Origin: an uncultured Oscillospiraceae bacterium
Lineage (GTDB): Bacteria > Bacillota > Clostridia > UBA1381
Length of the DNA: 18,540 nt
Reading direction: 5' to 3'
NCBI GenBank assembly: GCA_945876665.1
Contig: CAMCPC010000002.1
Location: 1 to 18,540 of the forward strand
Shown here: positions 1-6,997 of the stretch, in pieces
Layout: each line of letters begins with the position of its first letter
Numbering within the stretch: the first letter of the stretch is position 1
Position numbers and translations under genes: made by a program
Notes under the pieces: model-generated
Database searches by the model: none
What the model was told of the DNA's origin: nothing
The model's input: only the letters and a program-made list of their open reading frames with translations

Positions 1-478
1 CGTCATAGCTGTCCACAAACTCAACGGTGTTCTTATTTATATCCCCAAACAGCTCCTGACATATCGGGTCAAGCCTTACCTCCGTATAACGTGGCGCGGC
101 ATACGCCATATCGCGCGAATACTGCTTACCAAAGTTACCCTGTGACTCAACAAGCGGGTGCAGAAGGGCCTCATTGCCGCGTGTAAGACGCACCATTGTT
201 TCATAAATGGCCGCGTCACCATGTGGGTTAAGCTTCATTGTCTGTCCCACAACATTGGCTGACTTTGTAAGCTTGCCGCCCAAAAGTCCCATTTTGTACA
301 TCATGAAAAGCAGCTTTCTGTGAGCCGGCTTTAGTCCGTCTATTTCGGGAATCGCCCTTGATATAATAACGCTCATCGCATAGGGCATATAGTTCTTTTC
401 AAGTGTTTCCGTTATAGGCTGCTCCTCTATCGGAGCATATATTATTTCTTCTTCCTCTGTTTTCTTTTTTTTCGCCAT
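1..478 (-). CDS. Type IIA DNA topoisomerase subunit A (GyrA/ParC-like), C-terminus beyond window
   Basis: DNA breakage-reunion subunit of a type IIA topoisomerase; it cuts and rejoins both DNA strands through a tyrosyl-DNA bond and works with the ATPase subunit encoded just upstream. The 159 residues visible start with a Lys/Glu-rich segment, then the winged-helix core. The active-site pair is Arg130-Tyr131 in AAPRYTEVRL. The quinolone-determining stretch reads HGDAAIYET (residues 86-94), with Ala at the position of E. coli GyrA Ser83 and Glu at Asp87. The ATG at 478 has an AGGAG-type site and lies 17 bases after the partner's stop, so the two are one operon. The GNFGKQYSRDMAYAAPRY segment differs from housekeeping GyrA (GNFGSIDGD...), which fits the extra topoisomerase found in many clostridia rather than gyrase; canonical gyrA or parC cannot be fully excluded from a fragment. 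Confidence 0.9.
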   Translation of the reverse strand, partial: MAKKKKTEEEEIIYAPIEEQPITETLEKNYMPYAMSVIISRAIPEIDGLKPAHRKLLFMMYKMGLLGGKLTKSANVVGQTMKLNPHGDAAIYETMVRLTRGNEALLHPLVESQGNFGKQYSRDMAYAAPRYTEVRLDPICQELFGDINKNTVEFVDSYD

Positions 479-495
479 GTGTTTCTCCTATCCTC

Positions 496-2514
496 TTATG
501 ATAAGTCAAGCATTTCCATATATTCACTGCCATTTTCCGCGATATATTCTTTTCTGTCCGCAATATTATCGCCAAGAAGCACGTCAAACATTCTCGCTGT
601 GCGCTCCGCATTTTCGGGATTTACCCTTATAAGTCTGCGCGTTGCGGGGTGCATTGTCGTAAGACTCATCATTTCCGGCTGGTTTTCACCAAGTCCCTTA
701 CTGCGTTTGATGTCATATTCATCTTTTTCCTTTGAAAGCCCCTCGTCTGCAAGACGTCGCAGGATTTCTTCCTTTTCACCGTCTGTATAGGCAAAGTGTT
801 TTTCACCCTTGCGCTTTGTCTTTGTAATCGTTATTTCATAAAGCGGTGATTCTGCTATATATACCTTGCCCTTTTCAATAAGTGTCGGCATAAGTCGATA
901 TATCATTGTAAGAACAAGTGTTCTTATCTGAAAGCCGTCCACGTCCGCATCTGTACATATAACAACCTTATCCCAACGCAGATTATCAAGGCTGAATTCG
1001 TCAATTCCGCGTTTATTCGCAGTCTTTATCTCAACGCCGCAGCCAAGCACCTTTACAAGGTCTGTTATAATATCACTCTTGAAAATTCTCGGATAATCTG
1101 CCTTAAGGCAGTTCAGTATTTTACCTCTTATCGGCATTATAGCCTGAAACATCGGGTCGCGCGCAAGCTTACATGATCCTAAAGCCGAGTCACCCTCCAC
1201 TATATAAACCTCGCGCTTTGTAATATCCTTGCTGCGGCAGTCTACAAACTTTTCAACCCTGTTTGTGATGTCCATTGTGCCTGTGAGCTTTTTCTTTATG
1301 TCAATTCTTGCCTTTTCGGCATTTTCGCGGCTCTTTTTGTTGACCATTACCTGATTGGCAATTTTCTCCGCGTCGGTTTTGTTCTCTATAAAGTATACCT
1401 CAAGCTGCTGACGCAGAAAATCTGTCATTGCCTCTTGAATGAATTTGTTGTTTATGGCTTTTTTGGTCTGGTTCTCATAGCTTGTCTGGGTTGAGAACGA
1501 ATTTATAACAAGTGCAAGACAATCCGCCACGTCATTAAAGGTTATTTTTGTATCATTCTTGTTATACTTATCGTTCTGCTTCAAGTACCTGTCAATCGCA
1601 TAAACAAATGCATTCTTTACAGCCTTATCGGGTGAGCCGCCATGCTCAAGATAGCTTGAATTATGATAGTATTCAAGTAGGTTTACCTTGTTTGAGAAGC
1701 AGAAAGCAACCTGCATCTTCATGCGGTAATCCTCTTTGTCATCTCTGTCGCGTCCCTCGCGCTCCATTTCCCACGTTTCCACGGTGGTGAAAGCGTCGTC
1801 ACCGACCTGTTCCTTAACGTAATCTACAATACCATCCTCATAGTAATACTCGAACATTTCCATGCCCGTTTCCGTTTCGTTATACAGAACGAATTTAAGT
1901 CCGGCGTTTACCATTGCCTGCTTATTCAGAACGTCCTGAAAAAATTCAAGAGGAATATTTATATCTGTGAACACTTCCGTATCAGGCTTCCATTTCTGCA
2001 CAGTGCCCGTCTGAATGCTTCTTGTTTCTTCCTTTTTAAGTCCGCCTATGTTCTCGCCCTTTTCAAAATGAAGCGTGTAAAGCGTCTTGTCGCGAACAAC
2101 AGTAACGTCCATGTACTCACTGCTGTACTGTGTGGCGCACGCGCCAAGTCCGTTAAGACCAAGGCTGTACTCATACATACCGCCCTTGTTGTTGTCATAC
2201 TTACCGCCCGCGTAAAGTTCGCAGTATACAAGCTCCCAGTTATAGCGTCCCTCGCCCTCGTTATAGTCAAGCGGCACGCCGCGTCCGTGGTCCTTTACCT
2301 CAATGGAGTTATCCAGAAATCTTGTAACCTCTATCAGATTACCGTAGCCCTCTCGCGCCTCGTCTATTGAATTTGATAATATTTCAAAAAAAGAATGCTC
2401 GCAGCCCTCAAGACCGTCACTTCCGAATATTACAGCCGGACGCTTCCTTACTCTGTCCGCCCCCTTGAGGCTCGTTATACTGTCATTTCCGTATTCCTGT
2501 TTCTTTCTTGGCAT
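496..2514 (-). CDS. Type IIA DNA topoisomerase ATPase subunit B (GyrB/ParE-like, divergent)
   Basis: ATPase/TOPRIM subunit of a type IIA topoisomerase, 672 residues. GHKL ATP-binding motifs are visible: FEILSNSIDEA (Glu44, Asn48), DHGRG (75-79, usually DNGRG) and the lid GLNGLG (119-124, usually GLHGVG). The transducer QTK loop is YENQTKK (349-351). The TOPRIM domain has EGDSA (440-444) and DADVDG (522-527), the metal-binding acidic residues, and KGLGE (606-610). The family is clearly type IIA, but the many substitutions in otherwise near-invariant motifs point to the clostridial extra topoisomerase rather than gyrase or ParE. Start: a longer frame begins with TTG at 2538, but no ribosome site precedes it; the ATG at 2514 is preceded by GAAAGGA (about 12 bases away) and follows a consensus promoter, so it is preferred. 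It is first in an operon with the A subunit. Confidence 0.92.
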   Translation of the reverse strand: MPRKKQEYGNDSITSLKGADRVRKRPAVIFGSDGLEGCEHSFFEILSNSIDEAREGYGNLIEVTRFLDNSIEVKDHGRGVPLDYNEGEGRYNWELVYCELYAGGKYDNNKGGMYEYSLGLNGLGACATQYSSEYMDVTVVRDKTLYTLHFEKGENIGGLKKEETRSIQTGTVQKWKPDTEVFTDINIPLEFFQDVLNKQAMVNAGLKFVLYNETETGMEMFEYYYEDGIVDYVKEQVGDDAFTTVETWEMEREGRDRDDKEDYRMKMQVAFCFSNKVNLLEYYHNSSYLEHGGSPDKAVKNAFVYAIDRYLKQNDKYNKNDTKITFNDVADCLALVINSFSTQTSYENQTKKAINNKFIQEAMTDFLRQQLEVYFIENKTDAEKIANQVMVNKKSRENAEKARIDIKKKLTGTMDITNRVEKFVDCRSKDITKREVYIVEGDSALGSCKLARDPMFQAIMPIRGKILNCLKADYPRIFKSDIITDLVKVLGCGVEIKTANKRGIDEFSLDNLRWDKVVICTDADVDGFQIRTLVLTMIYRLMPTLIEKGKVYIAESPLYEITITKTKRKGEKHFAYTDGEKEEILRRLADEGLSKEKDEYDIKRSKGLGENQPEMMSLTTMHPATRRLIRVNPENAERTARMFDVLLGDNIADRKEYIAENGSEYMEMLDLS

Positions 2515-2572
2515 AAATGAAACCGTTCCTTTCGTCAATCAAGATATAGAAGTTCTATTTTACATTTTATTA

Positions 2573-2602
2573 ATTATACTACTATATATCCGCCTTTGTC
2601 AA
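2573..2602 (-). promoter_or_regulatory. Consensus sigma-A promoter for the topoisomerase operon
   Basis: On the minus strand TTGACA (2602-2597) and TATAAT (2578-2573), both perfect matches to consensus, are separated by 18 bases. Transcription would start near 2566, leaving an untranslated leader of about 50 bases before the ATG at 2514. This promoter suggests strong, constitutive expression. Confidence 0.8.
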
Positions 2603-2743
2603 ATCTTAGCGCTATATTTTTAGATTAAATGATTGTTACAATTCAATTATATTTCCCGATATTTTATGCAAAACTGATAAAAGGGAGCCGATGTTACATA
2701 AAAAATCATTAATTGCGTAAAAAAAATAAAATTTCCTATTGTT

Positions 2744-2773
2744 TTGCCAAAATATTTATGATAAAATTATTGT
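2744..2773 (+). promoter_or_regulatory. Weak candidate promoter for the YkgJ/VanW operon
   Basis: TTGCCA (2744-2749) and TATTGT (2768-2773) are 18 bases apart on the plus strand, about 35 bases before the ATG at 2808. Several other AT-rich hexamers nearby (TATGAT at 2757, TATATA at 2773) could serve instead, so the exact boxes are uncertain. The region 2515-2807 otherwise holds only AT-rich sequence and the opposing topoisomerase promoter. Confidence 0.35.
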
Positions 2774-2807
2774 ATATATAAAGAATATTAAAATGTGAGG
2801 TTTTAGT

Positions 2808-3326
2808 ATGAATACCGCATATATTTATTTGCAGCTGTACAGATTATTTGACGAGATAACTCCCGTGGAGGTTGACTGCGGTCAGCTTTGCCAAAAAGCA
2901 TGCTGCAAGGGCGATGACAGCGGAATGTTCCTTTTCCCCGGCGAAAAGGAAGTGTACAAGCTGTTAAACCCCGATTGGATTACAATTGAAAAAACAGATT
3001 TCACTTATGAATACAACGGAAAAACGTACAATACTCCTATTGCGCTCTGCTCAGGTACTTGCGACAGATACCAACGCCCTTTATCGTGCAGAATTTTTCC
3101 TCTTACACCCTATCTTAATGAACAGGGCAAAATAGATATAATCGTTGATCCGAGAGGAAAGGGTGTTTGTCCTTTGGCAAAGGCGTTTTACTTAGATGAT
3201 TTCGATGATACTTTTGTAAAGAACGTAAAGAAAGCATTTATTCTTCTTGCCAAAAACAAGCAGTTTTATGCATTTCTTGAGGAGTATTCACGCTATTTGG
3301 ATGAATTCAGACGTTTTTATGATTAG
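2808..3326 (+). CDS. YkgJ-family cysteine-cluster protein
   Basis: Small soluble protein of 172 residues with eight cysteines, several in the clustered pattern of the YkgJ (UPF0153-type) putative metal-binding family: Cys24, Cys28, Cys32, Cys33, then Cys81, Cys85, Cys94 and Cys121. The core motif CGQLCQKACC is followed by CSGTCDRYQRPLSC, where the RPLSCRIFP stretch is typical of the family. Such proteins are thought to bind zinc or an iron-sulfur cluster, but no activity is established, and none is claimed here. A GAGG site lies 8 bases before the ATG. The next gene, encoding a VanW-domain protein, starts 17 bases after its stop, so the two are probably transcribed together; no functional link is known. 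Confidence 0.85.
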   Translation: MNTAYIYLQLYRLFDEITPVEVDCGQLCQKACCKGDDSGMFLFPGEKEVYKLLNPDWITIEKTDFTYEYNGKTYNTPIALCSGTCDRYQRPLSCRIFPLTPYLNEQGKIDIIVDPRGKGVCPLAKAFYLDDFDDTFVKNVKKAFILLAKNKQFYAFLEEYSRYLDEFRRFYD

Positions 3327-3343
3327 AGGAAAGGATAATTTTG

Positions 3344-5068
3344 ATGCAGGAAAACAACAATAACAATGAAGATATACAGAAATCTCCTTCTAAGGAGGGA
3401 AACAATTCTGAAGAAGAAATAATTTCCTACGGTGACGAAGCTGAAGATGATTTCTACAGCTTTGACAGCGAGGAAGATGATTTCGATATTTCTGAAGAAA
3501 ACGACGATACCGATATTTCAGAAGTATCTGAGGATTATTCCGACGAATATGAGGAAGAAAGAAAAATCGAAAAACAAAAGGCAAAGCAGCGCAGAAAAGA
3601 AAGCCGCCGTGCCTTCTTTAAAAAGATAAAAATTCCCGCTTTTGTCACACTTATAGTCATTGTATGTACATGTGTCGCATTTTTTGCCTATGCCCTGTCA
3701 ACGATTTCACCCGACAAGGTTATGAACAATGTATATATCGAAAAGCTGGACGTGAGTGGTTTAAGCTACGAGGATACGCTCGCATCAATAAATGCTACAT
3801 ATCTTCTCGAAAATGCACAAATAACACTCACAAGTGGTGACAAAACATTTTCAATAAACGGCTCTGACATAGGTCTTACAGCTTTGCCCGAAGAAACGGC
3901 TGATAAAGCATTCAATTACTGTAAAACAGGAAATATATTCACAAATGGCTTCAATGCTCTTAAGCTTCTTTTTAAGAGTCACGTTATCGTACCCGCAACA
4001 CAGGTTGACACCGCGCTGCTTGACGCAAAGCTTAACGAATTCGGCAATATTGTAATTGGCGAAAGAAAGCAGCACTATGTTGAATACGGTGAGGACGGTA
4101 TGGTTACAATATATTCCGGACAGACAGGATATAACGAAGACCCTTCACAGGCGCGTGAGGAGCTTCTTGCTGCGCTTGGTAACGAGCAATTCACCAACAT
4201 ACACGTGAACTTTGCTTCTGCGCCCCCCGATGACATGACTGTAGAATCCTTTGACGCGCTTGTGTATAAAGACCCTGTCAACGCAAGATATGAAATAAAC
4301 GGCAACACCGTTGACATAGTCCCCGGCGATACGGGAAGATTTATAAACAAGGAGGAAGCCGCGCCCCTTTTGCAGAATGTATATGAGGGTTGTGAGCCTG
4401 TAAAAGTTCCGTTTTATGTTTCAACTCCCGATGTAGATGCTGCAACGCTTAAGGAAAAGCTTTTCGAAACTTCTCTCGGCTCATACTCCACTTCGTACGG
4501 AACTTCGACAGCCAACAGATGCGCAAACATAGCTCGTGCGGCAAGCCTGATAAACGGTACTGTTGTCGCTCCCGGAGAAGTATTCTCTTTTAATGACACA
4601 GTAGGACACCGTACAAAGGAAAACGGCTTCTATACAGCCAAGGAATATGTAGACGGTCAGAGCGTTGACGGCATAGGCGGAGGAACCTGTCAGGTCAGCA
4701 GCACGCTTTACAGCGCTGTACTGTATGCTGATATGAATATCGTTGAGCGTCTTAATCATATGATGACTGTCGGCTATATCCCTCTCGGGCAGGATGCTAC
4801 CGTTGCAGACGGCGGAGTGGACTTCAAGTTCAGAAACAGCAGCGACTATCCTGTAAAGGTAGCCGCTTATACAAGCGGCGCCACAATCACTGTAAGCATT
4901 ATAGGTACGGCATGGGAGCCTGCAAGAGAGGTCAAGATTTCCAACTCCTCCTCACAGGTAGGCGAAAACACTGTTGTACGATCGGTAAGATATGTTTACT
5001 CAAACGGTCAGCTTATCTCCACAGATACGCTTAATTCCAGCACGTATATGCCTCACAAGACGGAATAA
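3344..5068 (+). CDS. Membrane-anchored VanW-family protein
   Basis: Protein of 574 residues. Residues 1-88 form a very acidic, Asp/Glu/Ser/Asn-rich cytoplasmic tail ending in a Lys/Arg-rich stretch, residues about 98-118 a single transmembrane helix, and the rest is outside the cell. Residues about 128-360 resemble the tandem YoaR-like putative peptidoglycan-binding domains that usually precede VanW; residues about 372-505 are the VanW domain, with the hallmark GGGTCQVSSTLYSAVLYA (445-462). A short beta-rich tail follows. The family is linked to vancomycin-resistance clusters by name, but most members, like this one, stand outside such clusters and have no proven activity; a cell-wall role is inferred. 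AAAGGA is 8 bases before the ATG at 3344; the TTG codon directly before it is not needed as a start. Confidence 0.88.
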   Translation: MQENNNNNEDIQKSPSKEGNNSEEEIISYGDEAEDDFYSFDSEEDDFDISEENDDTDISEVSEDYSDEYEEERKIEKQKAKQRRKESRRAFFKKIKIPAFVTLIVIVCTCVAFFAYALSTISPDKVMNNVYIEKLDVSGLSYEDTLASINATYLLENAQITLTSGDKTFSINGSDIGLTALPEETADKAFNYCKTGNIFTNGFNALKLLFKSHVIVPATQVDTALLDAKLNEFGNIVIGERKQHYVEYGEDGMVTIYSGQTGYNEDPSQAREELLAALGNEQFTNIHVNFASAPPDDMTVESFDALVYKDPVNARYEINGNTVDIVPGDTGRFINKEEAAPLLQNVYEGCEPVKVPFYVSTPDVDAATLKEKLFETSLGSYSTSYGTSTANRCANIARAASLINGTVVAPGEVFSFNDTVGHRTKENGFYTAKEYVDGQSVDGIGGGTCQVSSTLYSAVLYADMNIVERLNHMMTVGYIPLGQDATVADGGVDFKFRNSSDYPVKVAAYTSGATITVSIIGTAWEPAREVKISNSSSQVGENTVVRSVRYVYSNGQLISTDTLNSSTYMPHKTE

Positions 5069-5093
5069 TAATGCACTTTGCATAAAGGAAATT

Positions 5094-5126
5094 GGGATAA
5101 TTTTTAATATTTTATCAAATTACCCC
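5094..5126. repeat. Imperfect inverted repeat abutting the gatC promoter
   Basis: GGGATAATTT (5094-5103) can pair with AAATTACCCC (5117-5126) at nine of ten positions around a 13-base spacer. It lies 26 bases after the VanW gene stop and directly touches the gatC -35 box. It lacks a following T-run, so it is not a standard intrinsic terminator; it could be an operator or a 3' end stabilising hairpin for the upstream transcript. Confidence 0.45.
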
Positions 5127-5155
5127 TTGCAAACATTTTCAAAATATGATATATT
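5127..5155 (+). promoter_or_regulatory. Promoter of the gatCAB-aspS operon
   Basis: TTGCAA (5127-5132) and TATATT (5150-5155) are separated by 17 bases. The predicted start near 5162 gives a leader of about 98 bases before gatC. No comparable promoter fits between the leader hairpin and the gene, because only 26 bases separate the U-tract from the ATG. Confidence 0.65.
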
Positions 5156-5173
5156 ATACTAAACTATACAGCA

Positions 5174-5233
5174 AAGACGTTGTATGGCGGGGTTATGTAC
5201 TGACATAATTCCGCTGTATTACGTCTTTTTTTT
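5174..5233 (+). terminator. Leader hairpin with U-tract (putative attenuator) upstream of gatC
   Basis: A 25-base arm (5174-5198) pairs with 5203-5227 around the four-base loop ACTG. All positions pair except one T-T mismatch, counting five G-U wobbles. The 3' arm runs into eight consecutive T (5226-5233). In shape this is an intrinsic terminator, yet it begins only about 12 bases after the predicted transcription start and ends 26 bases before the gatC ATG, which fits premature termination in the leader. No competing antiterminator is obvious by eye. It could instead be the terminator of the VanW operon if the promoter call is wrong. Confidence 0.7.
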
Positions 5234-5259
5234 AATTTTATCAGGAATGGAGAATAGAT

Positions 5260-5538
5260 ATGTTTAACTCAGATTTAACAAAGCATCTTGCAGAGCTTTC
5301 AAAAATCAGTTTCACCGATGATGAGCTTGAGCAGATGACATCCGATATGACGAATATTATCGCTATCATGGATAAGGTTTGTGATTTTGACACATCAAAG
5401 AAAGCCTACGCTCTTGACGCGGTTGATTACAACGATTTACGCGCCGATGAACACAAGGACTCATACCCAACAGAAAAAATCGTAGCCAATGCAAAGAATG
5501 TTAAAAATAACAGCTTTGTAGTTCCGAAGGTAGTATAA
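5260..5538 (+). CDS. gatC: Aspartyl/glutamyl-tRNA amidotransferase subunit C
   Basis: GatC, 92 residues, the small subunit that wraps around GatA and GatB and stabilises the amidotransferase converting Asp-tRNA(Asn) to Asn-tRNA(Asn) and Glu-tRNA(Gln) to Gln-tRNA(Gln). The N-terminal helix (HLAELSKISFTDDEL) and the following LEQM...I..IMDKV helix are typical, and the C-terminal part has the DLRADEH stretch of GatC, whose usual form is LREDE. The length is normal for the family. GGAG lies 7 bases before the ATG. It is first in a four-gene operon with gatA (22 bases downstream), gatB and aspS, and lies behind an attenuator-like leader hairpin. Confidence 0.93.
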   Translation: MFNSDLTKHLAELSKISFTDDELEQMTSDMTNIIAIMDKVCDFDTSKKAYALDAVDYNDLRADEHKDSYPTEKIVANAKNVKNNSFVVPKVV

Positions 5539-5560
5539 TTACAGAAAGGATTGATTCACA

Positions 5561-6997
5561 ATGGCTTTAGCAAAGCTAAGAGAAATGCTTGACAAAAAAG
5601 AAATAAGCGCCGTTGAGCTTACACAGCAGTATCTTGATAATATAGAAAAAAGAGATAAGGATATAAACAGCTATATAACTGTATGTGCCGAAAGCGCAAT
5701 AGAGGACGCGAAAAAAGCACAAAATACTATAGACAGCGGAAATGCAACAGCATTTACGGGACTTCCCATATCGGTAAAGGATAACATCTGCACACTCGGC
5801 GTTAAAACCACCTGCGCGTCAAAAATGCTTGAGGATTTTATCCCTCCCTATGACGCAACTGTTATGGAAAAGCTGAAAGCGTCCGATATAGTAATGCTCG
5901 GCAAAACGAACATGGACGAATTTGCAATGGGCGGTTCTTCGCAGACCTCATATTTCGGCGGCGTTAAAAACCCATACGATACCTCACGCGTTACAGGCGG
6001 CTCATCGGGCGGTGCTGCCGCAAGTGTTGCTGCTGACCTTTGCGCAGCGGCGCTTGGTTCCGACACCGGCGGCTCTGTACGTCAGCCGGCTTCGTTCTGC
6101 GGTGTTACCGGTCTTAAACCTACCTACGGTGCTGTTTCAAGATGGGGACTTATCGCATTTGCTTCCTCACTCGACCAGATTGGTGTAATCGCAAAATCAG
6201 CCGAGGATACAGGCTATCTGCTTAACGGCATATACGGTTACGATGCCAACGACGCTACCTCAAGCAAAAAAAGTGAAGGCAATTACACCTCGCTTGTAGG
6301 CAGTGACGTGAGCAGACTTAAAATCGGTGTACCGAAGGAATTTTTCGGTGACGGCTTAAATGACGAGATTAAAACGGCTGTCCTAAATGCCGTTGAGTAT
6401 TATAAAAAGCTTGGCTGTGAAATAGTTGATGTTTCACTTCCCAGTCTTGAATATGCCGTTTCCGCTTACTATCTGATTTCATCAGCTGAGGCAGCAAGCA
6501 ACTTATCACGTTTTGACGGTATCAAATACGGACTTCGCAGCGGTCTTGGCGAGGACTTCAACGACCTTATCAAAAATTCGCGCCGCGAGGGCTTTGGTAA
6601 TGAGGTCAAGAGAAGAATTATGCTTGGCAACTATGCGCTTTGTTCCGGTTATTATGACGCTTACTATAAGAATGCAACTCGTATAAGAACACAGCTTAAA
6701 GAGGAATACGCGTCTATATTTGAAAAGTGTGACGTTATGCTGACTCCGACAGCACCGACAACGGCATATAAAATCGGCGAACAGGAAAACGATCCCGTAA
6801 AGATGTATTTAGCCGATATTTACACCGTTACGGTAAACATAGCGGGACTTCCCGCAATATCCACCACCTGCGGCTACGACTCAAAGGGACTTCCGATTGG
6901 CATGAGCCTTATTGGCAGAGCCTTTGACGAAAAGACAATAATTGCTGTATGCGACAGATTTGAAAAGGACTTTGACAGAAAGGAGGCTGTATTATGA
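5561..6997 (+). CDS. gatA: Aspartyl/glutamyl-tRNA amidotransferase subunit A (glutaminase)
   Basis: GatA, 478 residues, an amidase-signature enzyme that releases ammonia from glutamine (or asparagine) and feeds it to GatB through an internal tunnel. The Ser-cisSer-Lys triad is intact: Lys73 in SVKDN, Ser148 in GGSSGG (146-151), and the nucleophile Ser172 in GSDTGGSVRQPASFCG. The spacing between the three equals that of the S. aureus enzyme (Lys79, Ser154, Ser178, from memory). Length is normal for the family. A GAAAGGA site precedes the ATG. The stop overlaps the gatB start as ATGA, which implies translational coupling and equal subunit production. Confidence 0.97.
   Translation: MALAKLREMLDKKEISAVELTQQYLDNIEKRDKDINSYITVCAESAIEDAKKAQNTIDSGNATAFTGLPISVKDNICTLGVKTTCASKMLEDFIPPYDATVMEKLKASDIVMLGKTNMDEFAMGGSSQTSYFGGVKNPYDTSRVTGGSSGGAAASVAADLCAAALGSDTGGSVRQPASFCGVTGLKPTYGAVSRWGLIAFASSLDQIGVIAKSAEDTGYLLNGIYGYDANDATSSKKSEGNYTSLVGSDVSRLKIGVPKEFFGDGLNDEIKTAVLNAVEYYKKLGCEIVDVSLPSLEYAVSAYYLISSAEAASNLSRFDGIKYGLRSGLGEDFNDLIKNSRREGFGNEVKRRIMLGNYALCSGYYDAYYKNATRIRTQLKEEYASIFEKCDVMLTPTAPTTAYKIGEQENDPVKMYLADIYTVTVNIAGLPAISTTCGYDSKGLPIGMSLIGRAFDEKTIIAVCDRFEKDFDRKEAVL

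Noticed and set aside
2515..2538. TTG start extending the topoisomerase B subunit by eight residues
   Set aside because: No ribosome site lies before it, while GAAAGGA precedes the ATG at 2514.
3344..5068. Vancomycin-resistance gene
   Set aside because: The VanW domain alone does not imply resistance; there are no vanH/A/X/S/R genes nearby and the family is common in susceptible clostridia.
5160..5260. T-box riboswitch before gatC
   Set aside because: The leader is only about 98 bases and lacks the T-box consensus and the specifier stem; only the terminator-like hairpin is present.
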